A stretch of 64,000 nt of DNA from Rhyzopertha dominica (GCA_025024175.1 QCXZ01000001.1:34280942-34344941); one strand, 5' to 3'. Counted from the stretch's first letter, positions 12,601 to 25,504 are shown. Notes: generated by a model not told the origin, from the sequence alone. Numbers and translations are program-made.

Positions 12601-15600
12601 ATTTGTCAGGACTTTTACATGCATGATTTTTTTATTGAATATTTAATTTTTGCATTCAATTATTCGTACTATTATTAATATTAAATTAGTCATCAATCTT
12701 TATTAAAAATACATACAACTAGTTCGACTAGTTAATCAGCATCATCTCGACACTTTATGACAAAAATTTACGGATTTTATAAATCTCGGACTTTTCGAAA
12801 TAATTTGCAACTGGTCCTATAATTTGAAATAACAAAAGGAATTGTGAAATATGACCGTCTCAGTTTATATTGTAAATATTTCAATAGAGGTTTGGTCATC
12901 CCAATTTAGCTTTTTTATGGTACATCATACTTTTTTATATTTTTGCATTTTTATATAATTTTAGTGCTACTTTGTTCACCTTACAGAAAGCCTAATTGCA
13001 GCAATATGGAATTGTTAGACATTTTGTTAATGGATTAGAGTTAGAATTATGACACAATTAATTTGTTGTTGATAGTAAATGACTTTTATGGGACTACAAA
13101 ATTAGTGGAAAAATTGATTTATAAAGGGTTTATTTCTTATGAATGGCAGTATCAAACAGGTGTATGCAGCATTATGATGTGACAATAGCTGCACGAATTG
13201 CCTTTACTCAAAGATAAACGTTAGTCCTTCCACCTTTTCTTATTTTTTAAAATTTATTATATTATGTATATGGAAATTTATCACAAGGACAAACTGATAA
13301 TTTACCAATGAAGTTGGTTATTTAACAGCCATTTTCATTTTTATACTTGTATTTTAGAAGAATTGCTACTTCACAAGTAGGATGAGTAAATGCCATCACA
13401 CACTCGCTAAGTTGTTTCCAGGATGCTCAAACCCCTAGAACATCGTCATTTTTTGATATCTTGATGTTTCTTTATTATTTTACTTCAACTTACTCTTACT
13501 TAAATTTTAAATTAAATAAAAATTTTAATTGAGAACGAAAGCAAACACCACTGATATTTGTGAGCTTATTTTCATTTAAAGTATAAAAGGTCTGCTCCTT
13601 TATGATTATCTATTAAATTACATACGGTAGTAACACGTTAAATCTGAAACATTTTACACGCATACACGTTTATTTTCAATATAAAATTTTGTTGCAGCCT
13701 ACATGGATGAAAAGCAAGGAGTACTGGGACAAATCTTTTGAAGACAGATTTGAAAGACAGAAGATGGATGCAGATAGACCTCCGCTTAAGGTAACTGCAG
13801 AATATTATATTTACTGCATGAGCAACATATTCTATAAAAGAATTCAATAGTGTTGCAAAATTAACCAACTATTTTTTCTATATGAATTGATATCTACCCT
13901 AAGTTGGACAAAACATTCTCTTACAGAGTATAGTAGAGGAACCACATTAAAAGGAGGCTTTATTTAGGTGCTAATAATACTTTTATGTTGAACATAATAT
14001 GTATATAAAATGTTCTACAGGTATGTCAGGTAATATAGAGAAAACAGAGAGATCAGGAATCATTGTATTCCAGTGGTGTAATAATTAATTTTCTGATTTG
14101 AACCTTGAGGTAGTTTTATATTGGAAAATGAGACAAAATACGAATATTGCTTTATGCATAAATCACAGAAAAAGTAGCTATAATGAAAAATATTTGGCAT
14201 GATAAGATTAGGCGGAATAAAACCATTTTGTCTCAGATCAAAAATTTATTCGATATATACCTACTTTTATACATTTTAGTACCACCACAGTTAAGGAAAG
14301 GCACATTCAGTGTTCATTTTTTTTCCTTCTAGTAGAACTTTTATTTGGTTATTTANTATTCAGAAACGNTAAAACCATTTTGTTGCAGATTAANATCTTC
14401 CTCAGGCTCATATGTGCTATTATCTTTCATATCATAATTATTTTCTTCTCCCTCTTTTACTCTATTACAAATAGCTCACATTTATAGGAGGGCTGTTCAA
14501 TCCCATTAGCTTATATATGTTTGCTTAACCAGGAAAAAAATTAATTCCCATTTNAAAAAATCATCGATTACNTCGTATTATGACACTTAGTCCTGTCCTT
14601 TGCTGTCCGTCTATCATTGTCCCAGTTGAGGTTTCTCTTCTTCAACACCTCTACCACTGTCATCTTTCTTTTTTTCGTTGTACTTTTAAATCTCAGACTG
14701 ATTTTGCTGGGCTTTCCCCTTGCATTCTCACCAGGTGCCCAAACAACTTTAGTTTATTTTCTTCTAAAGTTTGTTTAATGAGCTCCATTTCCAGTACTTC
14801 TCTGATTTTGTCATTTCTTATTCTGTCCATTCTATTTGCCCCCTCATATGTCTTAAGATTTAATCTCTGTCACTTGTAATCTTATCGCTTAACACCCAAC
14901 TTACACATGTGTGTATAAATGGTTTTGTCTACCATCATTTTTGTCTTCTTGCTTATATCGATCCCTTTTAATTATTAACTCCCTGTTTATTGTGTGTTAC
15001 ACCTTCATTGTGCTGTTGACTCTTTCATTTATTTCTACAGCTATTGTTCCATGGCTTTGTGTGGTAATTCCTAGGTGCTTAAAACTTTTAGCATGTGCTA
15101 TTTGTTTTCCATTTATAATTATGTCTATCCTTTTGTCCTCCTTTCCAATGAGCATTGTTTTTGTTTTGCTCATATTTGTTAAGATTTTATCTTTTATTAA
15201 TCTCTATATTTTGTTTGTAGCTATATGGTCCTGTGTACTTCGCCCCCTTTCCTTTTTATCGCATTTTCCACTTCCACTTTGTCTGTCTGTCTGTAACAGT
15301 CACAGCTCGAAAACTGCTCAACAAATCGGGCTCGTTGATAGGTTTTAGCCTAATGATGATCAACCTGTATTTTTTTTACTTAAAATGCGCTAAAGTCTTT
15401 TGCGTCAAAAAGGTTTTTATAATCTTGTTTATATTGTAACATTTCTGGTGCAATTTGATCGTGCCCCGCCGTCTTTGCTCTTTTTGTATTGACTGTCTGT
15501 TTTATTTTCTCCTTCTTTATATCTTTCTGATATTTCTCTTTATCTTGTTTATCTGTTTTCTGTACGATTTGTTCACCATTCTGGGTAAGTAGCTCTTTGA

Positions 15601-18600
15601 AAAATTATTTCCATCTGTTCAATATTTCATCATTTCACTTCACTTGTTTATTTATCTGACTTGCAACTTTGCTGTTTTTCTTCATTCTTGTTCAAAATTC
15701 TCCACAGACCTCCTTTTTAGCTTTTTTACTAATTTTTTAACTTGCATTCTCTGCTCTTTGCAATACATTGTTTCCATACTTCTTCCTTCTTTGGTACTTG
15801 GTTTTTTATTACCAATGTATTTATTTATTTCCTTTCATCTGCTAAGATTTTTCCACACTTCCTTTACCATGCACACTACTATTTTACTTAAATTTCGTTC
15901 AGATAGTTTTATATCATCTTCATTTTCTTCCCTGTTTATTATTTCTAATTTTTTTCCACAAGCCCTTTATATCTGTTTGCCATCTCTCATTTATATTTCA
16001 ATAATGTGTGCAAAAAAAAATAAATATCTATATGTCTGAGCATATTTTTCAGCAATGCCGACTAAGAAAAATGCTGAATGTATTCCCTGCTTTTCTAACA
16101 CACTGTATGTGTACCAGAACCATTCAAGACCTGCATCGGCACTAAGTTGAAGTTTAGTTTTTCTCTCTTATTTACACAAGCTCACAAGTGACTGATCTGA
16201 AAGGAAAATGTACTTGTACCAATGTTTTTATTTTAATACCTGTTATTCTTGTAACTCGTAACCTCTATGTTTCTTGCTATACTGCTTTTTATCCTTTGGG
16301 ATGGCCATAAATTTCTGAACTGTGTAATCATGTTGACATACTCGTAATTGTGTTAATGTTTGTAATATTATTATACATGATTGTTACAACAACTACTCAT
16401 TTGTTGTAGGTGATTATAGTGCCTCATTCCCACAACGACCCAGGATGGTTAAAAACATTTGAACACTACTTCCATTACCAGTCACGGCAAATCATCAACC
16501 ACATGATCGCCAAAATGCAGCAGTACAAAAATTTAACATTCATTTGGTCGGAAATAGCTTTTCTAAATGCATGGTGGGAAGGAGCACATCCAAGTAAAAG
16601 ACGTGCCTTGAAGTCACTTGTGAAATCGGGGAGACTGGAGATAACCACAGGAGGTTGGGTTATGACTGATGAAGCTAATGCTCACATTTATGCTATGGTG
16701 GATCAGCTTATAGAAGGTATTTATTTTGTAATAGTAGCTACCGATCAAGATTTTCACTTCCATATGTACATTTATCTTTAATGAATGTTGTCCTTTTAGC
16801 TTATCATGTAGAGACCTGTTTTGCCTGTTTAGGAAAATGTTATTTAAGTTACTTGTACTGTGAATAAATTCACCAAGTCTTCTAAAATGACTACATTATT
16901 TATGTAAAGTTGTGCAAACAATTCAAGCACAAGACGCACATAAACAAGCTGTAGGGAAACTGAAAATGCTCCTGGTGCCCAAAACTAATCACTTATAATT
17001 ATTAAGGATTACACACAATGTAATCCCTACTTTTATTATACCTAATCATTTACAAGTATAAAGAGTGTATACACAGCTCCTTTTAATAATTATAATGAAC
17101 GTCTTATTTGAGACAAGATTAATCTAATTTATGATGCTTCCTAATCATGATAATAAAAGACTTAAATAAGGAACTAATATAAAGAAGTTCAAAGATCACT
17201 TTTCTGAAACGTTCAAATAATTTTGTCTGTCCTTAATGAATAGGTTAAATTTGTTCATTTAAACTTAAATTTTACATATTTGAAAGTTTGGTATTTAAAA
17301 CATATTTCGTATATTTCATTTTGGACAGCTCTTCTTTCAAACAGACAAGAACTATGAATTAATTTGAGAAGATATTTGAAACTAAACGAATCGAATATTT
17401 AAATAATACGATACAAATATTAGAATTAATGACACTGTTTCTAACTTTCATTATCAATACCAGAACTTTGTGCTAAATGTTAGTGAGATATTGTCTTATA
17501 TAGTTAATGCTACATGCTTAATATTAATTCATTTATATGTAGGTACAGTATAGTATGGTGATTTGTATTGTGTTTGGTATTGGCCTTGTTTATATTTTAT
17601 ATTTCTTATATTTATTTATATTTATACACAAAGGTGTTAACTAGTATTTGTTTGGTTCTTCTTGTAGAAGATAATCTTAATTAGTTTCGTTTCAGTTGTT
17701 GTAAAATCAAGGATGTTAATAAGAAAGTGGAAATTAACAAATTACCCTGTATACAAGGTTGATGCCCTTATCAGCATTTGAACTGAAAAATGGACAAACA
17801 TCTAGTAAATGTTCTGAAATATTTCATTGCTTATGTTCTTGAGGAACAATTCAAATGAAATTAAAAAGACTCTTTTTAGTATTTACTTTCACATTTCTGT
17901 GTTCACCGAGTTGTTTTTATAATGATTGTTTTGCCTTTCTAGAATTCTTTTGGCACAGAAATATTTTCTGACACTAATTTTTTATTTTTTTTTATCGAAA
18001 GGGTTAGCGTCAAGATTTTTGTGAATGTGGAAGTAGAAGGGTCAATAAAAGATTGCCCAAAAAATGTTTGCATCGGGCCAGTTGTGTGTGATATTTCTTT
18101 TCTGGTTTTTAATTCTATATTCTATAAGGAAAAATGATCCGTCTGTTATTTTTTGCTGCTCTTGAAGATATCAACGATGGGTGAGAGTGTTATAACATAA
18201 AAATTAGTGTGAAACTACAGGTCAGTGATTGCAGACAATGGAATAAATCACCAACTCTTCTTCAGTGATGTTTCAATGCCTACGTGCCATGTTTTTCAGG
18301 CTAGGGTATATTTTTATTTCCTTTTTTGAATTTATACAGAGTGTTCATGCTAACAGTCTACAATAACTAACCTTTTTATTTAAAATTGTTGAATAATGGT
18401 TTAATTGGTAAAGTTTCTTTATTTTTCGAGAAGAATTTGATGGTATGTACAAAAAAACAATTGAACATCATCTGTCCAAGATATTGACTACAACTTTGTT
18501 ATTTTAAATAGAACGACCCCACTTTTTATAGCGCATTCTATTCACCACATCAAATTAAACAAAAAAGTATTAAGATACCAACACCCTATAGTCATTTATT

Positions 18601-21600
18601 TTTGAGATATTTCAGGTAATATGATTTGTGTTCACGAAACAGTCTACAATAGCTAACTTTTTTATTTGAAATCTTAGAATAATGGTTTAAATGGGACAGT
18701 TATTTGATTTTTTGAGAAGAATTTGATGGTGTTTGCAAAAAAAAACAATTGAACATCATTCTACGATTTCAAATAAAAAAGTTAGCTATTTTAGACTGTT
18801 TTGTGAACACAAATCATATTACCTGCATTATCTCAAAAACAAATGACTCTAGGTTGTTGGTATCTTAATACTTTTTCGGTTATTCGATGCCCTTAACCGA
18901 GTGCGCTACAAAAAATGGGGTCATTCTATTTAAAATAAGAAACTTGTAGTCAATATCTTTGACAGATGATGATCAATTGCTTTTTTGTAAACACCATCAA
19001 ATTCTTCTCGAAAAATCAAGAAACTTTCCCATTTAAACCACTATTCTATGATTTTAAATAAAAAAGTTAGCTATTGTAGACTAGTAGCGTGAACACCCTG
19101 AACATTCTTCAAATACAGGAGATTGACATACCATCAAAATGACCGTGAACAAAATTTTTGTAGACACACATGAATCCATAACAAAGGTAGGTATACTAAT
19201 ATTCCAAAATTATTGGCAGTAAGTAAATCACTATGTGTGAATATTTTTTTTTATTAGGTAAAGGTCTAATGATAACCTCAACCGTCAAGCACGTGGCACA
19301 CAACTGTAAAAACACATACATATCTAAAAATATACCATAGCCTGAAGAAGGCTTCAAAATATCATTGAAGAAGAATTTGTCATTTATTACCATTGTATAC
19401 AACCCGTAACCTATGGTTTCGAATTTAGAGAAGATCAGGTGTGACTCCACTCCCATACAACCACTTTTTTTCAGAATAAAACATAACATTACAACCATAT
19501 ATCTCTTAGCTTCGGCATTTGTGAATTCAGCTTATAGAAAATGCTGAAAATATAAATACCTTACTATATTCACAGCGAGTTTCTAAAGAATGGACTAATA
19601 CATAAATCAAAAATAATTAATGTTTTTAGATTTTGCAGGTGGAAATAAATGTGACAACCTTAATAATTATTCCTTATATTTTATAAAGATACAGTGACAA
19701 GTTTAGGAATGGGTTGACTACTTTAATATAAAATATATACTAAAATATCTAAAAATTTTACAAGACAACATATAACTAAAAAATGAATGAATTTATATAC
19801 ATATACAAAGTTAAACGTACCTGGTAGTAAGTAATATAATACTTGGTTTCGAAACAGTGATCACATATTTGGAAGGGATATATTTGTGCTGGTATAAGAC
19901 AGAACGAAGGATAGATTGCCTGCAGCAATTAACTATTATTCTGATGTTAATTTATTTACACTTGTATGGAAAAGAATGTCAGGCTTATTCTTTACCTGTA
20001 ATGTTGCAGCACACAGCATAAGATAGCTAACACTACATAACATACTAACACGAAAAAAGTTTGTTCTGTGGACGTGAAAAGCTAAAATGTCAAAACACCA
20101 TTGTAAGTTTGTGTTGACTTGCAAAATTTCAAATCCGACAACTGCAGCACATGTGTAATGTCATCTAATGTTTGCAGTTAATAATAAAATTTTGTAAACA
20201 CACAGACGCAAGAAGAGCACATAAGAAATACTTTTAGCCAACAAAATTAAAAATCATAAGCTCTTATGGTGACTGTGTCCATGACGACATATTATATAAA
20301 AATACACAATAAAAGTTATTAGTTGTCATATTAAATATTGGTGTAATTATTCGAGGCGAGCGAAGACAATTTAAAAAAAAAATCTATTTTGCTTGAATAG
20401 TGCCATTTAAAACATTTCACAAATTATCTAACTTGAAAATTAATTATTGTTTAAATCTCATTGGGAAATGAACTGTTTGTCCCGACCTCGTTTTCACACA
20501 TGTGATAGATTAAAGAACAATTGTGAGTGCCACCTGTGTAGCATGTGATAATTTTATTTTTAAGTGTCAGAAACATTTTTGTGATTTTCACATCTAATCT
20601 TCCAGAAATGATTATGTTGAAAGATGGCAGAAACATAAATATATAAATAGGTATTACATTTGCTCTTATGTTTTATATTTGACTCTCTGTCATTTAACTC
20701 CTAAACCTATGCCTAAATTAGTGCAAGGCCTATTATGGCATTAGGCACATACAGTCTAGACACTTTCAGCTACTTTTTGAGCTATTTTGGATAAAAGTAA
20801 AACTGGTCCAATTTGCTTAAAATTTTAAATTATAATTTTGTGTGATTTTTAGNGTAAAGAAAAATTCAAACTTAAAATTTGTGTCCATAATCAGAAAACG
20901 CAATAAATGTTCTAAAGGAATNGCAACCAAACTTTTTTTTATTTATTTTTAAGCTAAGTAATTGTGTTCGAACTACACCATAAATCACTTTCACCGCGCT
21001 TTTCATGAAAAAGCCTTGCAGATTTATAACATTATGAAAATAAAAATGAATTTGAAGAAATCAAAATTTTTAGGTGTCCACTTCACCTACATCATTTTTA
21101 TGTATATGATATAACATGCTGAACATATAAGATACACAAAATAAATGTACTTGCGCCACTTTTATCAATCTACCAAAGGGTGTAATAATTCTTGATGTAG
21201 TCTGTACACCCTGTGCAGTAAAAGCACAAAGGATATGAGGGATAACATATTCCTTGCAAATACTCAGTAGTTAATAGTTTATAAAATACAGAATAGACAT
21301 CCACAAACTAATTGCACCTAATTTTATTGCAGGTCATCAGTGGCTTGCTGCAAACTTAAATGTAAAACCTATAAGTGGTTGGTCTATTGATCCATTTGGG
21401 CATGGCAGCACACAGCCTTACATACTAGCATCATCAGGAGTACAGGGTACCGTCATACAAAGGATACACTATGCCTGGAAGCAATGGCTAGCGATGAAAC
21501 AGTATGGGGACTTCAGGTGGATTCCTGCTTGGTCTCCGGCAGAAGTGTCATCTTCCATACTAACACACAACCAACCGTTTGACATTTACTCCATAAAACA

Positions 21601-24139
21601 TAGTTGTGGGCCTCATCCTTATGTGTGTTTAAATTTTGACTTTAGAAAAGTTGTAGGAGAGTATACTGAATATTCAATCAAAGCGCAAGCGATAACAGAT
21701 AAAAATGTGAAAGAAAAAAGTGAACTGTTATTGGAACAATATGCTAGGACAGGCTCTTTATTTCCCCACAATGTTGTCATGATACCACTTGGTGACGATT
21801 TTCGTTACAATGTGATTGAGGAGTGGGACCAGCAGTACACGAATTATATGAAGCTAATAAACTATATAAATGCCAATAAAGATTTATATAAAACAGAAAT
21901 TAGCTTTGGAACACCAAAGAATTATTTTGACGCTATTTTGAAACGTTATGACCAATTTCCTTCTTTGAAAGGTGATTTCTTTGTTTATTCGGATATATTT
22001 TCTGAAGGTCGTCCAGCATACTGGTCAGGTTACTTCACCACAAGGCCTTTTATGAAAATACTGGATCGTGAATTAGAGCATAACCTACGTAGTGCTGAAA
22101 TTCTATATACTATAGCCTTTAACAATGCAAAGAAGAGAAATCTCTTACCATACATTAAAATACTTGAAGGAGACTTTGAAAGATTAGTTGAAGCCAGAAG
22201 AAACTTGGCTCTTTTCCAACACCATGATGCTATCACTGGTACCAGCAAATCATTTGTTATGCGTGATTATGGACTAAAACTATTTGACAGTATCCACAGT
22301 ACGATTAATATCCAGCAAAATGCTTTACAGAGTCTAATCTTTGGCAACAGTGTTACACCTATGCCAGATCATACATTATTACTAAGTGATATTGAGAGAG
22401 ATTCGTATGAAAAGCTGCCAAGGAAAACTCCTATTTTAATTAAGGAAAATGAAACAAGACAAATTGTACTATTCAATTCACTTGCCCAGCCGCAAGATTA
22501 TTTTATACAACTTCGAGTTACTACAATTAATCTGAAAGTTCTTGATAATGAAGGAAAACCAGTTGTTCATCAAATTAATCCTGTATGGAACGTTTCTGAA
22601 AGTAATACTAAAATGATAATAGCTGATGATGAATATGAATTATGTTTCATTGCTAGTATACCTGCATTAACTGTTGTGACTTACAACTTGACATATACCA
22701 AAGATGTTAAAAATCAGTTAGCTACGATATACTGTGACCAGTGTCACAGGAAACAGAAGACAACAACGAGTGATAAGGATAATTTTCCTCAGGAGCCCCC
22801 AGAATTCCTAGAATCAAAATTTAAAATCAAAAACACACAGAATGGTGATATTCAACTTGAAAATCACAGATTAAAACTTCTTTTTAGTGGTAGCTCAGGT
22901 TTCATGAAGAACATAACACGTAAACAAACAAACAAAATTTCTCAGTGTGCTATACAATTTTNTGCATATAGAAGTGCCCAGTACNATTCAGGAGCATATT
23001 TGTTNATGCCTGATCCNAATGAAAGGGAAATAGAGAAAGATGTNCTTGCACAGTATAAGGAACAATTCAGTATAATCATAACCTCAGGTGCTGTTTCAAG
23101 CGAACTTACTGTTGTATATGGCCCATTTTTGGTCCATACAGTGAGGATACATCACGTGGAAAATTCCAGCTTAACAGAAGCGGTATATATTGAGAATGAG
23201 GTTGATTTTGAAAATCCTCCAAAAAATCGTGAGACAGAACTATTCATGAGAATTCTGTCTGATATTCAAAATGGAGATCCTCCTGAATTTTATACTGATC
23301 TAAATGGATTCCAAATGCAGAAACGCTTGAAAATTGAAAATATAGGCATCGAGGGTAATTACTTTCCTATTACTACGATGGCATTCATTCAAGACAATAA
23401 TCTACGTCTGAGCTTGTTAACAAATCACGCTCAAGGAGCAGCTAGTTGGCAGCCTGGATATCTAGAAGTTATGTTAGATCGTAGGACTTTGTATGATGAT
23501 TCAAGGGGAATGGGTGAGGGACTGGTAGACAACCGAAGAACAGTAAACAAATTTTGGTTACTACTAGAAGACGTGACACAGTTAGAAAACAAGCATTTGC
23601 AAAATATAAAACGTTTTGAAAATGCTGAAGACATGTTTGAGAAAGGTGAAATGCTACGCAGCTTTAATATTCCTACTGAAGCATCAGACAGTGCAAAAAC
23701 GGACTACTATGCGAGACCTTCACTATATGCACATCATATGTCTAACTCTTTAAATTATCCAGTCCATATTTACATCATAGACAATGAATATCTTGAGAAC
23801 AGTGTTAATACAACTGTGCAGTTAGTTAATCATGGATTCCCTTGTGATGTGCACTTGTTGACTTTACGCACTCAACCTGATGCTATATATTTCCAGTTTC
23901 CATCAACAAGTGCCCTAATGGTATTACACCGGCAGGGTTATGAATGTTCGATTAATTCCAATTTCACCTGTGCCGCTTTGAATTTTGATAAAAACTTTCA
24001 GTTTCAATTTATCGATATCCAGAAAATTGAAATCAAAACACTAACGGGCACCGGAACAACTAATAACAATGTGGCGCATATATCGGATGTTTTCATTAAA
24101 CCTATGGCTTTGAGAACTTTAAATGTTACTTTTGGTTAA
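3406..24139 (+). CDS. alpha-Man-II: Golgi alpha-mannosidase II-type glycosidase (GH38), four coding exons
   Basis: Joined exons 3406-3693, 13698-13790, 16410-16716 and 21333-24139 give 1164 codons, close to the roughly 1100-1200 residues of the family. It is a type II Golgi membrane protein: a short basic N-terminus, a transmembrane segment at about 14-31, a stem, then the catalytic domain. Zinc ligands and catalytic residues are visible: H133 and D137 in HSHNDPGW, the nucleophile D249 in WSIDPFGHG, and H526-H527 in FQHHDAITGT. The enzyme removes alpha-1,3/1,6-mannose from N-glycans in the Golgi. The WSIDPFGHGST block, where GMII has AIDPFGHSPTM, hints at the alpha-Man-IIb / Sf9 Man III branch; that assignment is from memory. 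Five codons of the last exon contain N, but no stop or frameshift is seen. Confidence 0.95.
3694..5423. other. Intron 1 of mannosidase, 5' part
   Basis: No gene. 4739-4793 is a diverged partial match (ACCGCCAAAAC, then GTGACGTCAGGTGTCTTGTAAA) to the repeat present at 5424-5848 and 36269-36690. 4770-4980 is locally CpG-rich for this window. Confidence 0.4.
5424..5848 (+). repeat. Dispersed repeat, copy A
   Basis: About 420 bp matching the reverse complement of 36269-36690 at clearly high identity along its length. One end reads AACGGTTA and the other GTGATAATACCCAATT. The 98-codon ORF inside it is not conserved as coding sequence in the other copy. No terminal repeats or target duplication were recognised, so the class is unknown. 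Confidence 0.75.
5849..10380. other. Intron 1 of mannosidase, central part
   Basis: AT-rich, with no supported gene. The only clear structure is the palindrome at 7748-7809, listed separately. The sequence on both sides of that palindrome (about 7600-7950) is less AT-rich and might be an old coding relic, but no family is recognised. Confidence 0.4.
7748..7809. repeat. 48-bp palindromic insertion flanked by 7-bp direct repeats
   Basis: Perfect 16-bp inverted repeats, 7755-7770 (CGTTGTCTGAATATTA) and 7787-7802, surround a 16-bp AT loop. The unit is flanked on both sides by GCTGAAG (7748-7754 and 7803-7809). The layout is that of a very small terminal-inverted-repeat element with a 7-bp target duplication. 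Confidence 0.65.
10505..11300 (-). pseudogene. Decayed mariner-like transposase
   Basis: Translating the minus strand in shifting frames gives transposase blocks in order from high to low coordinate. They are a HQELLPEDFARRQEF-like segment near 11160, a TTFHRNSFVNRHNFHYYD block near 11045 (equivalent to the first-aspartate TFH..G.VNRHN region), ILNTQFPNRWIGR near 10770 and a C-terminal TTAADMRNKIV-like helix near 10640. Stops and frameshifts are frequent and N bases are present. It lies antisense to the mannosidase gene in intron 1. Terminal inverted repeats were not found. Confidence 0.65.
11301..13697. other. Intron 1 of mannosidase, 3' part
   Basis: AT-rich intronic sequence without a supported gene. 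It contains the possible tRNA-derived SINE head at 12370-12430. Confidence 0.35.
12370..12430 (+). repeat. Possible tRNA-derived SINE head
   Basis: An A-box-like TGGTTAGACTGG (12391-12402) and a B-box-like ATTCGATCCG (12420-12429) lie in tRNA-like order, preceded by CGCTTAA and followed by a T-run. No cloverleaf with a closed acceptor stem can be drawn, so it is not called as a tRNA gene. No second copy was seen in the window. Confidence 0.3.
13698..13790 (+). CDS. alpha-Man-II: Mannosidase coding exon 2
   Basis: Encodes 31 residues (97-127) linking stem and catalytic domain, starting PTWMKSKEYWD. The acceptor is TTTGTTGCAG and the donor AAG|GTAACT, both phase 0. It was found because it joins two clear exons in frame. 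Confidence 0.85.
14575..16010 (-). pseudogene. Decayed non-LTR retrotransposon reverse transcriptase
   Basis: On the minus strand, 15440-15640 gives a KELLTQNGEQ ... AGHDQIAPEML segment, the N-terminal RT block (usually GKAPGHDQI). 14930-15180 gives traces of the region after the catalytic motif. 14640-14850 gives RMDRIRNDKIREVLE ... KLFGHLVRM, the conserved thumb and C-terminal segment of RTE/Jockey-type enzymes. Frames shift and stops are common. At about 15280-15400 an unrelated CTGTCTGTAACAGTCACAGC-type repeat seems to be inserted. It lies in mannosidase intron 2, antisense to the host gene. The hydrophobic + strand ORFs here are antisense shadows. Confidence 0.7.
16410..16716 (+). CDS. 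alpha-Man-II: Mannosidase coding exon 3 (first catalytic segment)
   Basis: Encodes residues 128-230, with the zinc-binding HSHNDPGW motif and the GGWVMTDEA block. The acceptor is TTTGTTGTAG and the exon ends GAAG|GTATTT in phase 1. Reading past this donor soon reaches a stop, which confirms the exon boundary. Confidence 0.92.
16717..18336. other. Intron 3 of mannosidase, 5' part
   Basis: AT-rich intronic sequence; no gene or recognised element. Confidence 0.35.
18337..19100. mobile_element. Long fold-back element
   Basis: The left end (CAGAGTGTTCATGCT, 18337-18351) pairs with the right end (AGCGTGAACACCCTG, 19086-19100). Pairing continues inward for most of the 764-bp unit, through shared blocks such as GAGAAGAATTTGATGGT and AAAGTATTAAGATACCAACA. 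An internal repetition also places the GTCTACAATAGCTAACTTTT block near 18640 and, inverted, near 18775. It has no coding capacity. It resembles a fold-back MITE. Confidence 0.8.
19101..21332. other. Intron 3 of mannosidase, 3' part
   Basis: AT-rich with scattered N bases; no gene, RNA or repeat family recognised. ORFs of 60-100 codons here lack any familiar motif. Confidence 0.35.
21333..24139 (+). CDS. alpha-Man-II: Mannosidase coding exon 4 (catalytic core and C-terminal domains)
   Basis: A 2807-bp exon for residues 230-1164, preceded by the acceptor ATTTTATTGCAG. It carries the nucleophile motif WSIDPFGHG, the IPLGDDFRY block, FQHHDAITGT and the C-terminal beta domains with SGAY, FYTDLNG and MLDRR-type blocks conserved in GH38. 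Five Ns between about 22962 and 23044 give undefined residues in a conserved region. The stop is TAA at 24137-24139. Confidence 0.95.
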
Positions 24140-25504
24140 AAGTGGAGGAGTTTGCTAATTTTGTTTTACTGCAGAAATTAAAAATTGAGGGAAGATGAAG
24201 TAGAAATGAGAATGATCATCATCTTGAAAAATCATTATTGAATTTTATGACATCATCCCAAAATGTGTGCAACTATGGGGCATCTGCAAGCACTCAAGAC
24301 GGTGTCATTTGCTCTAGCGTCCTCAAATTAAAAAGGATTTCATGCCGACTATGGGGCTTCTGTCAATTTGCATATTAATGAAACACCAAATAATGTAATG
24401 GTGAAACACAAAAGCCCTGACAGGTACTAGGCAATGCTCTTTCTGTCCTAAACATGGAAACTTTGAAAGGGAATTTATTAACAGATGTAATTTTTTTTAC
24501 GTTTAATATTTTTGGACAATATTTTATTATGATATTAGTATACTTCTCCACTGTGTTATCTGTATGTGATTTTTTAAGCGGTAGTAACAGACCTTAAAAA
24601 ATAATTTATATTCTTTGTAGATATCTGTATATAAGATAATGAGTGAATTTATTACTGATAATGTCTAAAAAGCATTGTTGTCCGTTATTTATTGTGCTGT
24701 GTTTGTAATAGATCTAGTTAGGTAATTTATGGTCATTTAAGTTCTACATTGCACAGACTGAATTTTATTTAATGTACATTTTGTTATTTATGATAATTTG
24801 ATGCACGATTGTCGCTAGCTTTAAATTATTGAAATTGACTAGTTTATATTTAACATTTATTTATTTATTTAGATACATAATAAAGATGTTTCGTATTTTA
24901 TAATTTAATAATATTTCATTGTATTCATAAAAAGTGGAACTACCTTTAAAATATGTATGGTTGTGACCCAGTGAATTAGAAATGCCTCAAATGGTTATAA
25001 ATTAACTAGTATTCACTTAACTCTAAATAGTCACAGGTTATTTATATACAAAAATCTTGAACTCGGGGTCGATTGCATGATCCTGAAGAAGAGTTCAGCT
25101 ATTTATCGGATGTCTAAAGATGTGACGAGCAGACTCTGCTAGAAGACAGTTGTGGTACTAACTAAGAGCATTTAAAATTTTTCTAGAAATACCAAACTAC
25201 TGACTGGTTCTTCCATAACCAGTTATTTATTAATTGCAAATTCTAGCATATTTGTAAGATAAGCCTTCAAGACTGATATATTTTTTCTACTAGAAATATG
25301 TGTGTCGATAAAGTAACACAAATACATGACGTCATCAATTTTTTTTTTTAAAGAACCATTTTCTTTTTGTGATATTCAAGCTCTTGTTACCTAACGAATT
25401 CAGTAATTACATCATTTGGCATAAAAAACAACCAAAATGGGCATAACTGTATAAACATGTTATAGAATGACGTTAAAAAAAAACCGTTGCAAATTGAATC
25501 AATA
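24140..25504. other. Mannosidase 3' UTR and intergenic DNA
   Basis: Presumed 3' UTR to about 24900, then intergenic sequence with no recognised feature up to the MITE. Confidence 0.4.
24879..24884 (+). terminator. alpha-Man-II: Polyadenylation signal of the mannosidase gene
   Basis: A canonical AATAAA 740 bp after the stop codon, followed by T-rich sequence. It gives a plausible 3' UTR of about 0.75 kb. Other A/T-rich variants occur nearby. Confidence 0.5.

Noticed and set aside
14911..15348. Hydrophobic 145-codon + strand ORF resembling a membrane protein
   Set aside because: It is the antisense shadow of the decayed non-LTR reverse transcriptase on the minus strand; the hydrophobicity comes from complementing Lys-rich codons.
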